64,000 nt of DNA, from NCBI GenBank assembly GCA_963971285.1, contig OZ020255.1:5642001-5706000 (forward strand), in the 5' to 3' direction. This DNA comes from Astropecten irregularis (lineage: Eukaryota; Echinodermata; Asteroidea; Paxillosida; Astropectinidae). Below, one piece after another: positions 9,349 through 21,174 of the stretch. The notes under the pieces are model-generated. The model was not told the DNA's origin. It made no database searches and saw only the letters and a list, made by a program, of their open reading frames with translations. Position numbers and translations under genes: made by a program. Positions within the stretch are counted from its first letter, which is position 1. Every line of letters begins with the position of its first letter.

Positions 9349-12300
9349 CTGTTGAGAAAGTGACATTTGAAAGGATTACTTATTATTGTTGAGTATGACA
9401 ACAAATTGAATAATATACATATTCCAAAAAGAGGAAGGGAAGCCATTTTTTAATTCTATATTTCGTTCTTTGTTCAGAACATCTTCATTCATTATTCAGT
9501 AAACTTTTTGTTTTGACCAATTTGCTTATGCCTGGAAAGAACAGTTTTCATTTTTTGAATATTCAGTCATGATCAATGGTAGATACTTTGTGTTGAGTAA
9601 GGGAATGGAGCTTCAACCTCAGCCAAAAAGCACAACTCCTGTATTGTGAGATTTCTACATGACTGAAATGAAGCCTGAGCCTCAGCCTCAGCTCAGAATT
9701 TGTAAATGGCCAAGGAACCCATTGGGGTGAAAAATTTGAAATGTTTATAAATGTTCTTTGTTGTACTACTTTTTAATAGCTATCTCATAATCAGCATTGG
9801 TGAGTTTTGACTCATTATTTTGGTTGGAGCACATTTATGTCTGTGATTTATTACTTACGTCATCAGTCTGGACAGACATTTCACATGTCTGAGTGGCCAT
9901 CTCAGATGTTGGCCGTGACAAGCTGATATTGGACATCTTCAGACCATTCAATATGATACGTGTCAGTTCAGTGGTATCAACTGATGTACAGGTGGAAGTC
10001 TGCAATTATTCAAAATGGACAATTGGGGTGTTTATTAATATTATAACCTATTTCAATATTACCTCAAAGTCTAAAAACAATCAACACTGTATAAAGTTCA
10101 TTCTCTATTTGTAAATTATTTGCAAAGTTGCAGGAAAGGCTGTGTTTGAAAGAGTTGACTACAGCTTGGATTTCCAAATCTTCATTTGACAGCTAGTACT
10201 TCCCACGTACTGTGTGTAATGTCAAGCCTTGTGAAGTAATGTAAATTTGACTACAAGGAGATATACAAACAGACATGATTCATTATTCATTTCACTTGAG
10301 TATTTGATCACAGAACTCACTGTATCAGTTGCAGATGACTGGTCCTTGGACATGGTTGTCAGCTCTGGAACGATGGTAGACAAAACTGCATCTACCATAC
10401 TAGCAGCCTGCTGTTCCAAGTTGCATTGAACCTCATCACTTGCTTCAAAAGCCTCTTGGATCTGGCTGCAAGGTTTGGCTGGTGTTGCATCAGGAGCCTA
10501 TACAAAGACAATAGATGACAATGAAAATTATAACTGATGCACTTTTCTGTCATCTTCATTATTTATAAAACCCTTATTTCTAAGCAGAGACTGGAATGAG
10601 AATTTGGTTTGTTTAAATTATTTGATTGTTTTGAAAATTGGAATGAGAGCACTTACATTGTCAGTAACTTGGAGCTCAGCCACTTCTTCATCCTCTTCTC
10701 CATCCAAACTAGCAAAGACGGCATCCACAAGATAAGCAGCCTCTTGCTCAAGGATAGCTGCCTGCTCTGCTGCACTTGGGGTCTGTAGAACAACCGATAC
10801 GAGTTACAAGCGGGGAATGGTTGGATATTTGGGGAGGGGCTTCTATAATGGGGGAGGTATGGTAATATAGCAGAGGGGATGGTGTCATGGTTAAAATACT
10901 TGTAAATTCATAAAGGAAATGAGAAACAGTGTGTATGATGGATGTGAAAGTCAACTTGTCATGTGTATATATTCACCATGTCAGGAGCTTGGATGGGCAC
11001 CAGTTCTTCCTCATCATCTTCTCCATCCAAGCTAGCGAACACCGCATCCACAATATAAGCAGCCTCTTGCTCAAGGATAGCTGTTTGCTGTGCTGCACAT
11101 ACGCTCTGCATGACAATCTATAATTAGACAATAACATTTGTAGGTGAGAGGAGGTGGGGGATTTGTGTGACTTAGTCTGGAGTTTGGTTGGTGGATTGTG
11201 CTGGTAGACCTATAGTATCAATTCAGCAGTCAGCGGTACTTTTACTTCATTCAATCTGTCTCTTTAATTTGTTTGACAGTGAGGCCTGTAGTGTATGTTA
11301 ACACTTGCCTTATTAGCAGCAATGTCTATGGCATTAGTGTCTTCAGCCTCAGGAAGCTGTGCCTTGTTATCATCTTCCACTCTTGCCAAAACCATCTTCA
11401 CTAGTTCAGCAGCTTCCTGCTCAAGACTGCTAGAAGAGTCCTGTAAAATGCAATCACAAGAATCATAAGTTATTGCCAAAATGTGTCACAATGTACCAAA
11501 AGACTGTACGGGCACATGTTGTCAATGGCTGCATGACTGTAACGTACCTTGCATCCAGTCTCGACTGGTGGGGTGACTTGTTCCTCCATGGTGTTATCAA
11601 CGGAGGTCTTGGCCTCAGTCACGACTATCAGTCTGGAATGGATAGATGCAGAGCTGCTAGGAGACTCAATGGCTGCAGTGATCTGAAATGTCATAGAAAC
11701 AGTCACACAACAAGTCCACATGCACAACGTTAATTCATTTGTTTAAAGTTTTTATGATATCATTTTTCCCATAACCCAAGAGAACATTGCAGTGACTGCT
11801 GTACAAGTATACCCACTACATGAATACAGGTAAAGTTGTATACCATATAGAAGTTGTTTTCACTTTATATAAAACACTTTATATCAAAACATGGAATGAT
11901 ACACTGTGGTACAGACTCCTCCGGGCTTAAGTTCCATCAATGAACCAGAATCAATAACACAAGCCAAGAAAGTTCATTCATGGCTTCCTTGAACGTTACC
12001 ATCCCAACACATCAACATGTGACGAAACTGACCTTATCTTCAGCAGTGTAATCCTGGTCAATGGTCTTGTTACCATCCTTGACACTCACTGGTGCAGCTA
12101 TAATGGTAGCATCATCATCCTTAGTAGTCATGGTAGTCTTATCATTGATGACTGGCTCCTTGCTCAGTCCCTGTAAAACAAATTTGTATTTACTAAAGGT
12201 TTTGCCTCATCAATATCACCATGACTGTGATTATCATCACCAAGAATTATCATCACCACCAATAATAATGGCAATAATTGATCAGCACTTATTATGAACC

Positions 12301-15300
12301 AGAACGTATCAAGTGGGCTAACAATTGAGCATTAAATATAAGTGGAGCTACTCACCTCAGATGTCATATCAGTAACAGGTGGTTTATCCACAGTGTTGTC
12401 AACACACAGGCTAGCCTCACTGACAACAATCAGTCTAGAACAGACAGATGCTGAGCTGGTAGGACGCTCAGTGACCGGGGTAGGCTGCAATGAAAGACAG
12501 ACACATTTAATTAATAAGTCCTTCTGTTCTATAACTCAATCAACTAACTGTGTCTTTATATTCTCATTACCTTGATCAGCCCACTGATGGCCTTCAGGTC
12601 CTCGTTCTTGCTCATCACATCATTGTCAATGATCACCTTGGCAACTGCATCATTGATGTCAGATGCAACAGAAGCATCAGTATTCATCATCCCTTGGGGA
12701 GACTTCTCATCCTTCATCAATTCCTGTAATGACACAATAATAAGGCCATATTAATGCAGACAAAATTAGGAGACACTAGATAAGCTTGGGGGAAAATCCC
12801 AATCTCCCTTTACTGGGCGGTATGTTACCAATTACGGATGAACATTGTCAGAGGGGAGTGATACCTCCTTTAAATCATGTTGCAATTGGCACATAGAGGG
12901 CGCCAAACATTAGGAAAGCAGGTAACGGCATCTCCCAACACCTTCATACACATCAAGTGCTCCATTGACAATGATTGTGATGCCATTCCTACACAACCCC
13001 ATTCAAAGTTCAAAATGGTCTAGCATCAAGCTTGCAATCCTGACTCAAGTTCAGCGCATAATACATACAATTCTTGCTTACAGCATGAAATAACAAACGT
13101 AATTCGTACCTTCAGGATTTCCTTGTTAGTAATATGCTCAACAGTAGGGGTTTGCTCAACAGTAGGGGTTTGCTCAACAGTAGGGGTTTGCTCAACAGTA
13201 GGGGTTTGCTCAACATTAGGGGTTTGCTCAACATTAGGGGTTTGCTCAAGGGTTTGCTCGCTGGTGATGGCAGGCAACTGGACCCCTCCTAGAAATAACA
13301 AAACACAAAGAAGACGTGTGTATAATGGCTGCATTCTTTGACATGGTTGTTTTAGCAGTGGTTACTGAAAAGCTTCCCCTACTAGTGGTAGGGTGCTGTA
13401 GCCTAGTGGTCTGGCGTGTTGAACTCAAAGCGTGGTCAATCTACAGATTGTGGGTTCGAATCCAGCCATGGATTAATGGTGCTTGCGTCCTTGGGCAAGA
13501 CGCTTTGTCACTTATTGCTCCTCTTCACCAAGGTGTAAATGGGTACCTGCAAGGGTAGAGAGATGGCTTTGTGGTTTGATTAGCCCACGTGCGCTGAATA
13601 CGGTAGCCAAGGCTGTATACTCCCCAGGGAGTTGAGATGGTTTCAGGAATGTAAATTATGGCCCAATGACCAGGGGCAGATTTCACGAAACTCGTCTTAT
13701 TTTAAGATCAATCTTTTGACTTAGGAAGAATCCCGGCTGTAAGATCGATCTTAGCTATGACGTGTCCTGAAACCGATTTCACTAAACACGTCTTACGCAA
13801 GATCAGTCTGTCATGCTGATAAATAAATTGTAATATTGGATGAGGATGGCTTTTCCAAACACAAGCACCGTGTTTACTTGATTCAATTGGAGCGAATGCG
13901 TGCAACAGCTGTTGTTTTATGCTTGAGGTGTGCGCACGCAGCATGCATGAAGTACGTAAACTCAAGATGGCTGATTGCTTGAAATAATCCCTGTCAAACA
14001 ATAGACCATCCGCTAAGTTTTTCATTGTAAACTATCGAGTGCATTATGACCAACAAAGATGCTAATCTGATTAGTATGCATTGTCCATACATTAACATTT
14101 ATCATAATAAAAGGACACTAATTGGGAATTTTGTAAAGTGAAAACCAGATGATATGTTCTGCTGACCTGGGGTTGATCTTTGATAAATAAAGGACAAGAA
14201 ATGAACTTACCAAGTCCAGCTACAGCCAGAGCAGTGGCTCTCAGCTCAGCTTTACCCTTGGCCTTTGTTTCAGCCAGGGCTTTGGCCATCTTGGCCTTTG
14301 CCTGTGCACATTAAAAAAAACAACCATCAAGATGGAGTGAAGATGTAAATAAAAATTTAGCCCTATGTCCAAAATTTAGTATATGAATGTGATTGATCTA
14401 AGATGTCATTTTGAAGAGTTTTCCAAAATCAACCCATGTTTTAAAAATCAAAAGGTTACATCAGTTTTTTGGATGTAAACACTGAGATAAGTATTGCATT
14501 TTTTTTTAAGACCAAAGTTTCCTTTCTTTTCAGCTGCCTAAGTTTAATTCAGATGGCACTGGAAAATGCATTTAGATAATTTACACAGTCACAGTTTGAA
14601 GTCAGTATCATAAATTCAATGAAAATGTCAATGAAAGTTGATATTGAGAGTATATAAGTACCTTTTTCTGCTTCTTGAAAACATTCTTGGATACCGGTAA
14701 CTTCTTAGAGTTTGATTTTGCCAACTCTGCTTTGGATCCTGTGACATAAAAAAAGTAGGAACAGATGATTCTTTCCCTTTCAAATATCATGATGTAATAT
14801 AGGTTTTCCCAGTCTTTTCGGCAAATGAGCAGCCAACTTAATTTTCACGCATTCATATTGACGTGATTTTGCCTCCTCGATTAAAAAACCATCACTGGTT
14901 TTCACTTTGATGCATCCGTTTTTTTAATTATAGCATTGAATTCAGTTAAATTCAACAGTCGCAAATTTCAATGCTGTTCAAATGGAATTTTAAATTGAAA
15001 GGCGATTCTTTTTATTCGCCTGATGCTTGTTCACATTTGTTTGCACATGAAATCGAAAGACTGTTTTCAATTGCCTTGCAGTTCCACGCAGAATGGAATG
15101 ACAAAGAGTTTAAATTGTCTGCTCATTTGCCGAAAATGACCGGGAAAAATCGACAGGGCCTATTATCAATTATCTTCAATAGTGTCCTGTTTGATGAATG
15201 ATGTACAAGATGTGTGTAGGCCTACTGCATGACGCATTCCACAGCTTATGACATGGTTGTACACAAAGACAAATTCAACTAAATGCACAAGCTTCCATCT

Positions 15301-16018
15301 CTTTCATCATGTTCATAATTTGCTTGTTATCTGTTTTACTTTTAGTTTTAGAGACATGTAAAAGTTATCCATCTTCACTTATCTTTAGGCCTAGTTAGGC
15401 CTAATAATATAGGCCTAACGTTACTGTTGTTCTGATGTTTGTAAAAATTTGTCTGGGTGAATTTCTCTATTTTAAAAAACGTCAACAAAATCAGTTTTAA
15501 TTCTATCACTAATTAATGCATTACACACGCTCAGGAGCCTAGGCTATTTAATATTTGCTTCACATAACCAGCAGGGCTGCAGGCCCTACTTGAAAAAAAA
15601 ATCTTTAACTTTAACTAGGGCCTAGGTCTAATGTTAGGCTAAAAAGTAACGTTAGGGCCTAATCATATTGAGCGCAATTTTGACGCCTCTGCAAGCATGG
15701 CAAGTTTTAAACTGTGCCTTGCCCTTGCGCAATTTTTGGGATTTTTTTTTACCACGGCACAAAGCTACCTTCACTTCATTTAGGCCTAGGTTAAAAACGT
15801 TGGACACAGCCTCAGAGGTTTTGTTTAAAATGAAGTCACTTCGGACAATGGGTTAAAGATTGCGCATGTTGAAAGATTGCGCTCAACACTGCACTGGCAG
15901 TGCATTGCATTTCATTGCACAGAAAATACCCGACCGACGAACCACCATAACCAGACGGAAACTTACCTGAAATACGTGCACGGCGGCGTGTGCGTTTCTT
16001 CGTAGGCAGACAACCCAT
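7480..16018 (-). CDS. Gene 1: predicted acylated multi-helix AKAP-like scaffold
   Basis: Fourteen exons read on the minus strand: 16018-15967, 14738-14662, 14301-14211, 13288-13110, 12723-12571, 12484-12356, 12170-12033, 11682-11548, 11440-11309, 11105-10977, 10782-10657, 10497-10321, 9999-9859 and 9348-7480. All join in frame to about 1175 aa, and from exon 5 on every exon is phase 0-0. Residues 1-17 start MGCLPTKKRTRRRARIS, which fits N-myristoylation (Gly2, Thr6) plus Cys3 palmitoylation next to a basic patch. Residues 44-74 are Lys/Ala-rich and 88-123 hold EQTPTV repeats. Exons 9-12 carry amphipathic helices at about 324-339, 373-388, 416-431 and 474-489 with PKA-anchoring spacing. Exon 14 has a KVTF PP1-type motif at 769-772. 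The splice sites are read directly. The scaffold role is inference, and I recognise no named orthologue. Exon 10 could instead start at 11117, four codons upstream. Confidence 0.8.
9859..11440 (-). other. Exons 9-13 of gene 1: serial anchoring-helix module
   Basis: Exons at 11440-11309, 11105-10977, 10782-10657 and 10497-10321 each encode one amphipathic helix: LEQEAAELVKMVLARV, LEQEAAYIVDAVFASL, LEQEAAYLVDAVFASL and LEQQAASMVDAVLSTI. The hydrophobic pairs fall at the spacing of PKA R-subunit anchoring helices. The core IVD resembles that of the engineered AKAP-IS peptide (LAKQIVDNAI). Acidic tails such as DGEDDEEELVPIQ follow the helices. Exon 13 (9999-9859) has a weaker helix and adjacent ATQT and SVQT motifs, possibly for LC8. 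The exons look duplicated from one ancestor and all are phase 0-0. Confidence 0.65.
13139..13262 (-). repeat. 18-bp coding minisatellite (EQTPTV repeats)
   Basis: Inside exon 4, an 18-base unit encoding EQTPTV or EQTPNV is repeated six times after EQTL. The equivalent exon has fewer units in gene 2 (37773-37921), two in gene 3 (44551-44657), and about one in the extra exon at 50420. The unit is a multiple of three, so length changes never break the frame. Confidence 0.85.
13388..13676 (+). mobile_element. tRNA-derived SINE in intron 3 of gene 1
   Basis: The head has box A-like TAGCCTAGTGGTC and box B GGGTTCGAATCC. The body carries the motif CCTTGGGCAAGACGCTTT and then AAATGGGTACCTG, which is widespread in conserved-domain SINEs of invertebrates. 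I cannot name the family. It is absent from the same intron of genes 2 and 3, so it inserted after the duplications. Confidence 0.7.
13677..14045. mobile_element. Unclassified insertion next to the SINE
   Basis: This piece is missing from the corresponding introns of genes 2 and 3. Two related segments (CAGATTTCACGAAACTCGTC and CGATTTCACTAAACACGTC) suggest a degraded MITE. I cannot define both ends. Confidence 0.35.
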
Positions 16019-16420
16019 GATTGTCGGCCGAAAATGATGTCAAATATCAGCTACAAAACCATGAATTTCTGGGAATATTGTATCAAAACAAACGACAGAT
16101 GCACAAAAATGCGTCCACGGCTTGTGAATCATAAACTGTTACTGACGAACTCGGATGTAACGGCGCGTCTGATTGGTCAAAAGTCCGGTCATGCGCAGAT
16201 GTACTGTTATGTTTCGTTAGTTTTGATAACTTCCGGTTCCAGTTGCATTGGATTATATGGTTGGTGATATAATTCTTCACATAGTATTTTGGGACCTAAA
16301 TGATAACTTTCAGAGACTATCACGGGCAGACGTTCACTGTTGCTAGGGACTGATTGCCATGCGACTGCAAAAGTTCGTTAATCTTTCTTTGGTGACGTCA
16401 CAATTCAATGTTGTCAACCA
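16019..16420 (-). promoter_or_regulatory. Promoter region of gene 1
   Basis: Conserved between all three units, unlike typical intron sequence. Elements visible are an inverted CCAAT box (ATTGG at 16172-16176), a nearby TGCGCA half site, an ETS-like TTCCGGTTCC (16231-16240), a GTTGCTAGGGAC resembling part of an RFX X-box, and a perfect CRE palindrome TGACGTCA (16393-16400). There is no obvious TATA box at a fixed distance. Factor binding is inference. Confidence 0.5.
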
Positions 16421-16522
16421 AGATTGGAGAAACGTCATAAAGGCAAAAATGAATAACATAAGTTTGTTAAAGTGATATAGGCGTATGCATAATTATTTGA
16501 AAACATTGTCGAATTTGGTTAA

Positions 16523-16816
16523 AGGTAGTTTCATACTTTGGTGAAAATTTCAGTCCCATACGGTGCCCTTTTTTTGAGAAAACAGTGAAAAACAGCCACA
16601 GTATTTCTTAAGTATTTTCTCTATAATTTTTTATCTTTTAAAAGATCAACAAGATTTTTGGTTGTTGTTTTACTAATTTCTGGATAAATACAGCATATCA
16701 GGCGGAATAAATTTTAATGGTATGTTTCTACCACCATGATCTTTATATCCTGTAAGTTATATGTTAAATCTGTGAACATTTCTGTTTTGGCTTCTTACCA
16801 AAGTATGATACTACCT
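16523..16816 (+). mobile_element. MITE family A (TTAA target)
   Basis: Complete copy flanked by TTAA (16519-16522 and 16817-16820). Terminal repeats are AGGTAGTTTCATACTTTGGT and ACCAAAGTATGATACTACCT. The TTAA target duplication points to a piggyBac- or Kolobok-related source. It has no coding capacity. Confidence 0.85.
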
Positions 16817-16881
16817 TTAACAAGGTAAAACATGAAGGTAATAATTCACTTCATTGTTCAAATAAAACTGCAAATAGGGTA

Positions 16882-17520
16882 ATGCAGGAGCTCTCGTGTA
16901 GCGATCCTAGCAAAAAGTGGTTGTCAAATGCAACAAGTTTGCAAGCAGAATCAGAGCTCTGGCAGAAACAGAGGATAGGACAAATAACAGCCTCCAATAT
17001 GGGGCATGTTATAAGACATGTTGATGATTCAGGAAATGTCATTGGCTCCACACGCAGCATTATTGCTAAGACAATGTCGTAGAGACTACAAGAACTTTGT
17101 CTCTGCTGCTATCACATATGGTAAAACACATGAAGACTTTGCAAAATCTTGATATTTGTCACAGATGTGCAAAAAACACATACAGTTTTTTATTGAAAAG
17201 ACTGGCCTTTGCATATCTAGCAGTCATGCATTCATAGCAGCACGTCCAGATGGGTTTGTCAATTGCAAGTGATGTGGCCCTGGTCTTGTTGAAGTGAAAT
17301 GCCCCTTTTTGTAGATAATTCACTTACTGTAACCCAATATGCATCAAAAGGGCATAATTGCCTTAAACTTGATCAAGGTCATGCTTCTCTCAGAGAGAAT
17401 CACAATTACTTCATGCAGATACAATGCCAGTTACTTTGTACAGAAAGGGCATACTGTGATTTTGTCTTGATCACAGAAGCAAATGAAGACAATGTTAGTA
17501 CAACGTATTTGCAGAAATGA
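16882..17520 (+). pseudogene. YqaJ-like nuclease remnant of the transposon
   Basis: The first stretch reads SELWQKQRIGQITASNMGHV, the N-terminal signature of YqaJ-type exonucleases. A frame-shifted later stretch reads AARPDG and GLVEVKCPF, matching the metal-binding D and E-x-K residues, and then the downstream helix with QCQLLCTERAYCDFVL. The pieces lie in different frames with several stops, so it is dead. ISL2EU elements are known to carry such a nuclease beside the transposase, and the neighbouring transposase supports this. Confidence 0.75.
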
Positions 17521-17639
17521 GGAAGTAATTAATGTAATCAAACAAAAGGCACAGAGTTTCTGGGTAAATGCAGAGTTACCTGAGCTTAAAACCAGGTTTA
17601 TTGAAAGGAAAATCACATAAATCAAAGATATTATGTTGA

Positions 17640-18213
17640 CTAATGAGATGATACTTCAACTGATTGTAGCAGACAGTTTGTACAGTGTCCATGTAAATGC
17701 ATGGATACTAGATTCTGGATCCTGTGCTCAACTTATTTGTTATAATAATCAAACTCATATTCAGTCTTCAGAATTTGAGCTGTTCCTTTTACCTATTTAT
17801 AAATATAAATTATTACTTCAGATATTTACTATTTTCATCTTTATATTAAATATTATTCAAGGTATTTGTACAGTTAATTTATGTCAGTTTACCTTTTGGT
17901 ACATTTTTCAACTTTTTCACCTTGAAGTTTTTAAATCAATCTATATTTGTAAAATATACAATATGGGTGCTTGATTTGTTATTTAAACATGAACAATTAT
18001 TTTATATTATATACATTTATAAGGAGATCCCTCTCAAACCGGAAGTTGACATGTATGTTTTTTTGGTAATAAATGGCAATAGTGGCAATAGAATGGCAAT
18101 AGAATGGCAATAGAATGTACAAAGATTTGTGGAATTTCTATAATTGTACCTCTGTATACATAATGCATATATACATAAAATGTATCAAGCTTTTAAATAC
18201 ACAGTTTTCGTGC
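17640..18213. other. AT-rich spacer, no gene
   Basis: Very AT-rich sequence within the transposon. A short tandem of about 11 bases (GGCAATAGAAT) lies near 18071-18116. No conserved protein or element is visible. Confidence 0.4.
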
Positions 18214-18217
18214 TTAA

Positions 18218-18581
18218 AGGTAGTATCATACTTTGGTAAGGAACCGAAAGAGAAATCTTCACAGATTTATTTTTAACTTACAGGGTATGAAGATGGTGGT
18301 GGTAGAAACATACCGTTAAAATTGTCTGCCTGAAATGGTCTATTTATCCAGAAATGAGTAAAACAACAACCAAAAATCTTTTTGATCTTTTAAAAGATCA
18401 AAAATAAAAGAGAAAAGACTTAAACAATACTGCACGGCTGTTTTTCACTGGTTTCTCAAAAAGTGGGCACTATATGGGACTGAAATTTTCACAGACTAAG
18501 TAACTGTTATTGTATCTGTCTTGAATTTGTATCCATGAATCTGTATTTCTTTGATAAAAACCAAAGTATGATATATAACCT
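18218..18581 (-). mobile_element. MITE family A, inverted copy
   Basis: Flanked by TTAA (18214-18217 and 18582-18585), with the order of internal blocks reversed relative to the copy at 16523. The two copies bracket the YqaJ remnant in opposite orientation. Confidence 0.85.
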
Positions 18582-20966
18582 TTAAAGTAACTTGTTTGAG
18601 ACAGAACATGAAATAAAAGCCAATAAGCACTATGAAGAATAAAGAAGCTTAGATGACCAGATGAGTGTGGTATTGATTTCTAGATCATGTAACACTTTTA
18701 TTTTATTAATTGCTGTGGAGAGGTTTGCTTCCAACTGCAGCATTGGATTATTTTACTTGGTCTTAAGAAGTGAAAATACTATGTGAACAAATGCAACAGA
18801 GTTTATTGTAAAGAATCTTTAACATTGGAAATCAGCACAAATCATCAACAATATTTGCCTACAATGTGCTTTTTCTGATTTAATTAATACTTAGGCTGCA
18901 TAATTCAGAAATATTGGGCCAACAACTTTTTTTGTAAGACTTCAGCACAAGCCTTTTGATTTGTTGAGGCCTAGAAATTTGTAAGTACAGAATGTTGCAG
19001 GTTAGTGAGAGCACAACAAACTGTAGCTGCAGGTCCTAACAAGTCTAGTTGAGACACAGGTATCTCACTTGACATATACTTATAGTCACGTACCCTACCA
19101 ATAACACGCTTAACATGTGCAATTTGCTTGCTCAGTCTGTTCTTTTCCTCAGTGAATGGTTGGCCTTTATGTACAAATGGTGGATGAACAATTTCAACAC
19201 CATGTTCCAGTAACTCGCCTGTAATGTGGAAATCTTTATCAACCATACACTTATCACCAGGAGAAAACTTTTGAGGAATGTTACAAGAAATGACAAGCTC
19301 TTTGTCAGACATGTTTCCTCCTACTGGAGGTGAGATGTACGAGATTGAACCCCCTGGTGTGCAAGCTAGCAAGAACTTAGTAGTTGTTCTATTCTTATAT
19401 GATGAGAATATCTGTGTATTAGCTTCCACATGTGATGGTTTCTGGGTAGGGATTTCAAAACAATTTAAAATGGCTCTAATACCTGGCCATCTCTTGAAAC
19501 AATGTGGGTAGTTTAATTTCATTTCCTCAACTTCTGGCCAGTAAATTAATCCAGACAACTCATGGCTCAACAATGGAATCCATGTTGATATTATTGAGGA
19601 AACTGTTGACTGAGTAATACCAAACAAGTATGCCAAATACTCATCCATCATGTTCAGCCTTAACTTTGTCAAGGTTAACAAGAGCTCATTTTCTTTGGAC
19701 AACACTCGAGCAGGACCAGGCTTGTTCTGATTGGCTTTGTGATACTGTTTTGCATTTTCTGATCTACCCTCGTACCAGTATGTCATATTTTCTGATGCTT
19801 CGTCCACTTCATTGTATACCCACTTAAAGTATTGGTATGAAGGCAGCCCAGTGTGTAACTGAATAAGTTCATCAGAATTTTTCAATTTTTCGATAGAAAC
19901 TACTGGTCCATTAAGTATTTCTTTCATATGCTTCAATTCCCCTTTTAGTTCAATCCTTTGATTGTTCAAATCCACTTCAGCATGTTGCATTTCCATCAGG
20001 GTTGAATCTTCTTTGCTACATTCACAGCACTTTTGTTTCTTGCATGGTGTCTCATCCAAATCTATAGTTTGCCCACATGCTGCAGTTTTTGCATAAGGAT
20101 GAAAATCCTGGATGGAGTATGGATTACAACTTCCAACTTCACTATCAGGACGGTGCTTAGAGGACCTCTTCACAGAAGCTCCAAACAGTGCTCCATACCT
20201 GTATATGTGCAGTGCTTCCAAGCATTTTCCTCCTGGAACGATGGGTGCAATTTGGTTAACTAACTGCCGTGCCTTGCAACTGGGAAGTTTTTGTAATGTT
20301 TCTGTAAGTCGGTCAGGGTTCCCTGGTGGTGCTCCATACTGACTTGCAAGTCTGGCAGATGTTATCGGATCAAGGTACTTACAGATATGTGCCAAGGCAT
20401 GACAGATTAAGCCATCTTCTAATGATGCAACTTCCTTGATTGCTAGCTTTCTGGAAACTGCCCAGTCTGGGTAAGAACGCATATATAGTGTAGGAACAGA
20501 CGTCCCAGCCAGTGGCTTCCCATATCTGTAACAATAACAGGGAACATACATTAGGAATAAATTGGTAACTAATAACAATATTTTAAACATAAAATAGAGT
20601 TTGTAGTAAAAATGCTAGCTTGTAACGATCGATTTATGTCTTCAGACAATTCCATGGGGAAAATCGAAAAATTATGCTATTTAAGTGACTTTGACTTATA
20701 CAAGTATCTTTATCAACCATTCTTAAATGACTCCAATAAAGAAAGGTGTTTATGGAATCAGGAAGTACACCACTTAAGATTCCTTAAAATGCATGCAAAT
20801 ATGCAAAAGAAAAGGTAACTTAGGTTACACAATAGAGATCAAACCATGGAAATGCATGTTTCACAGATACAAAGAATAATCACACAAAAAGGTATTACTT
20901 TTTCTAGCAAGTGTCAATGTAATATATTTGAACCCGTGGAAAATTTTCAGGTCGATGTATTAACCA

Positions 20967-21174
20967 GGGGCCAATTTCATAGAGCTGCTTAAGCAACAAA
21001 ATTTGTTTAAGCACCAACAACCTTGGTGAGTGTTATGCTCAGCAAACAATGGCCGATTACAAGTCAAAAGCAGTAAACATCACATATGAAAATTTGGTTG
21101 GTAAATCCTGTTTGATCAAGGAAGAATTTAAAAGCAAATTCTGTGCTATAAAAGCAGTTCTATGAAATTGGCCC
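20967..21174. mobile_element. MITE family B inside the transposase intron
   Basis: Bounded by GGGGCCAATTTCATAGAGCT and CAGTTCTATGAAATTGGCCC. It lies in the second intron of the transposase and was therefore inserted after the transposon landed or travelled with it. Confidence 0.8.

Larger units (their letters stand above)
2270..16520 (-). repeat. Segmental duplication, unit 1
   Basis: This stretch aligns along its length with 24960-41480 in the same direction and with 41510-56080 inverted. It holds gene 1, its promoter and about 5 kb of 3' flank. The flank includes the hairpin satellite and the small-hairpin array. Homology to unit 2 stops near 2270, where the motif ACTCAAAACACAAT is the last clear match. 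Upstream of the gene it continues to 16520, is interrupted by a large transposon insertion, and resumes at about 24165. Confidence 0.85.

Noticed and set aside
9341-9366. ATG (MSLSQQ) as the start of a separate gene at the terminal exon
   Set aside because: The ATG lies before a good acceptor (CTCAACAG). Genes 2 and 3 show the same acceptor, and the upstream exons join in frame.
13123-13341. Open frame with VGVCST repeats
   Set aside because: Reverse reading of the EQTPTV minisatellite exon of gene 1.
15390-15665. GGCCTAACGTTAGGCC oligomers as a regulatory element
   Set aside because: They recur in introns and spacers throughout the window and look like a genome-wide compositional oligomer. 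I could not tie them to a gene.
20612-20818. 68-codon plus-strand open frame beside the transposase
   Set aside because: It overlaps the transposase intron, shows no domain and has no homologue in the window.
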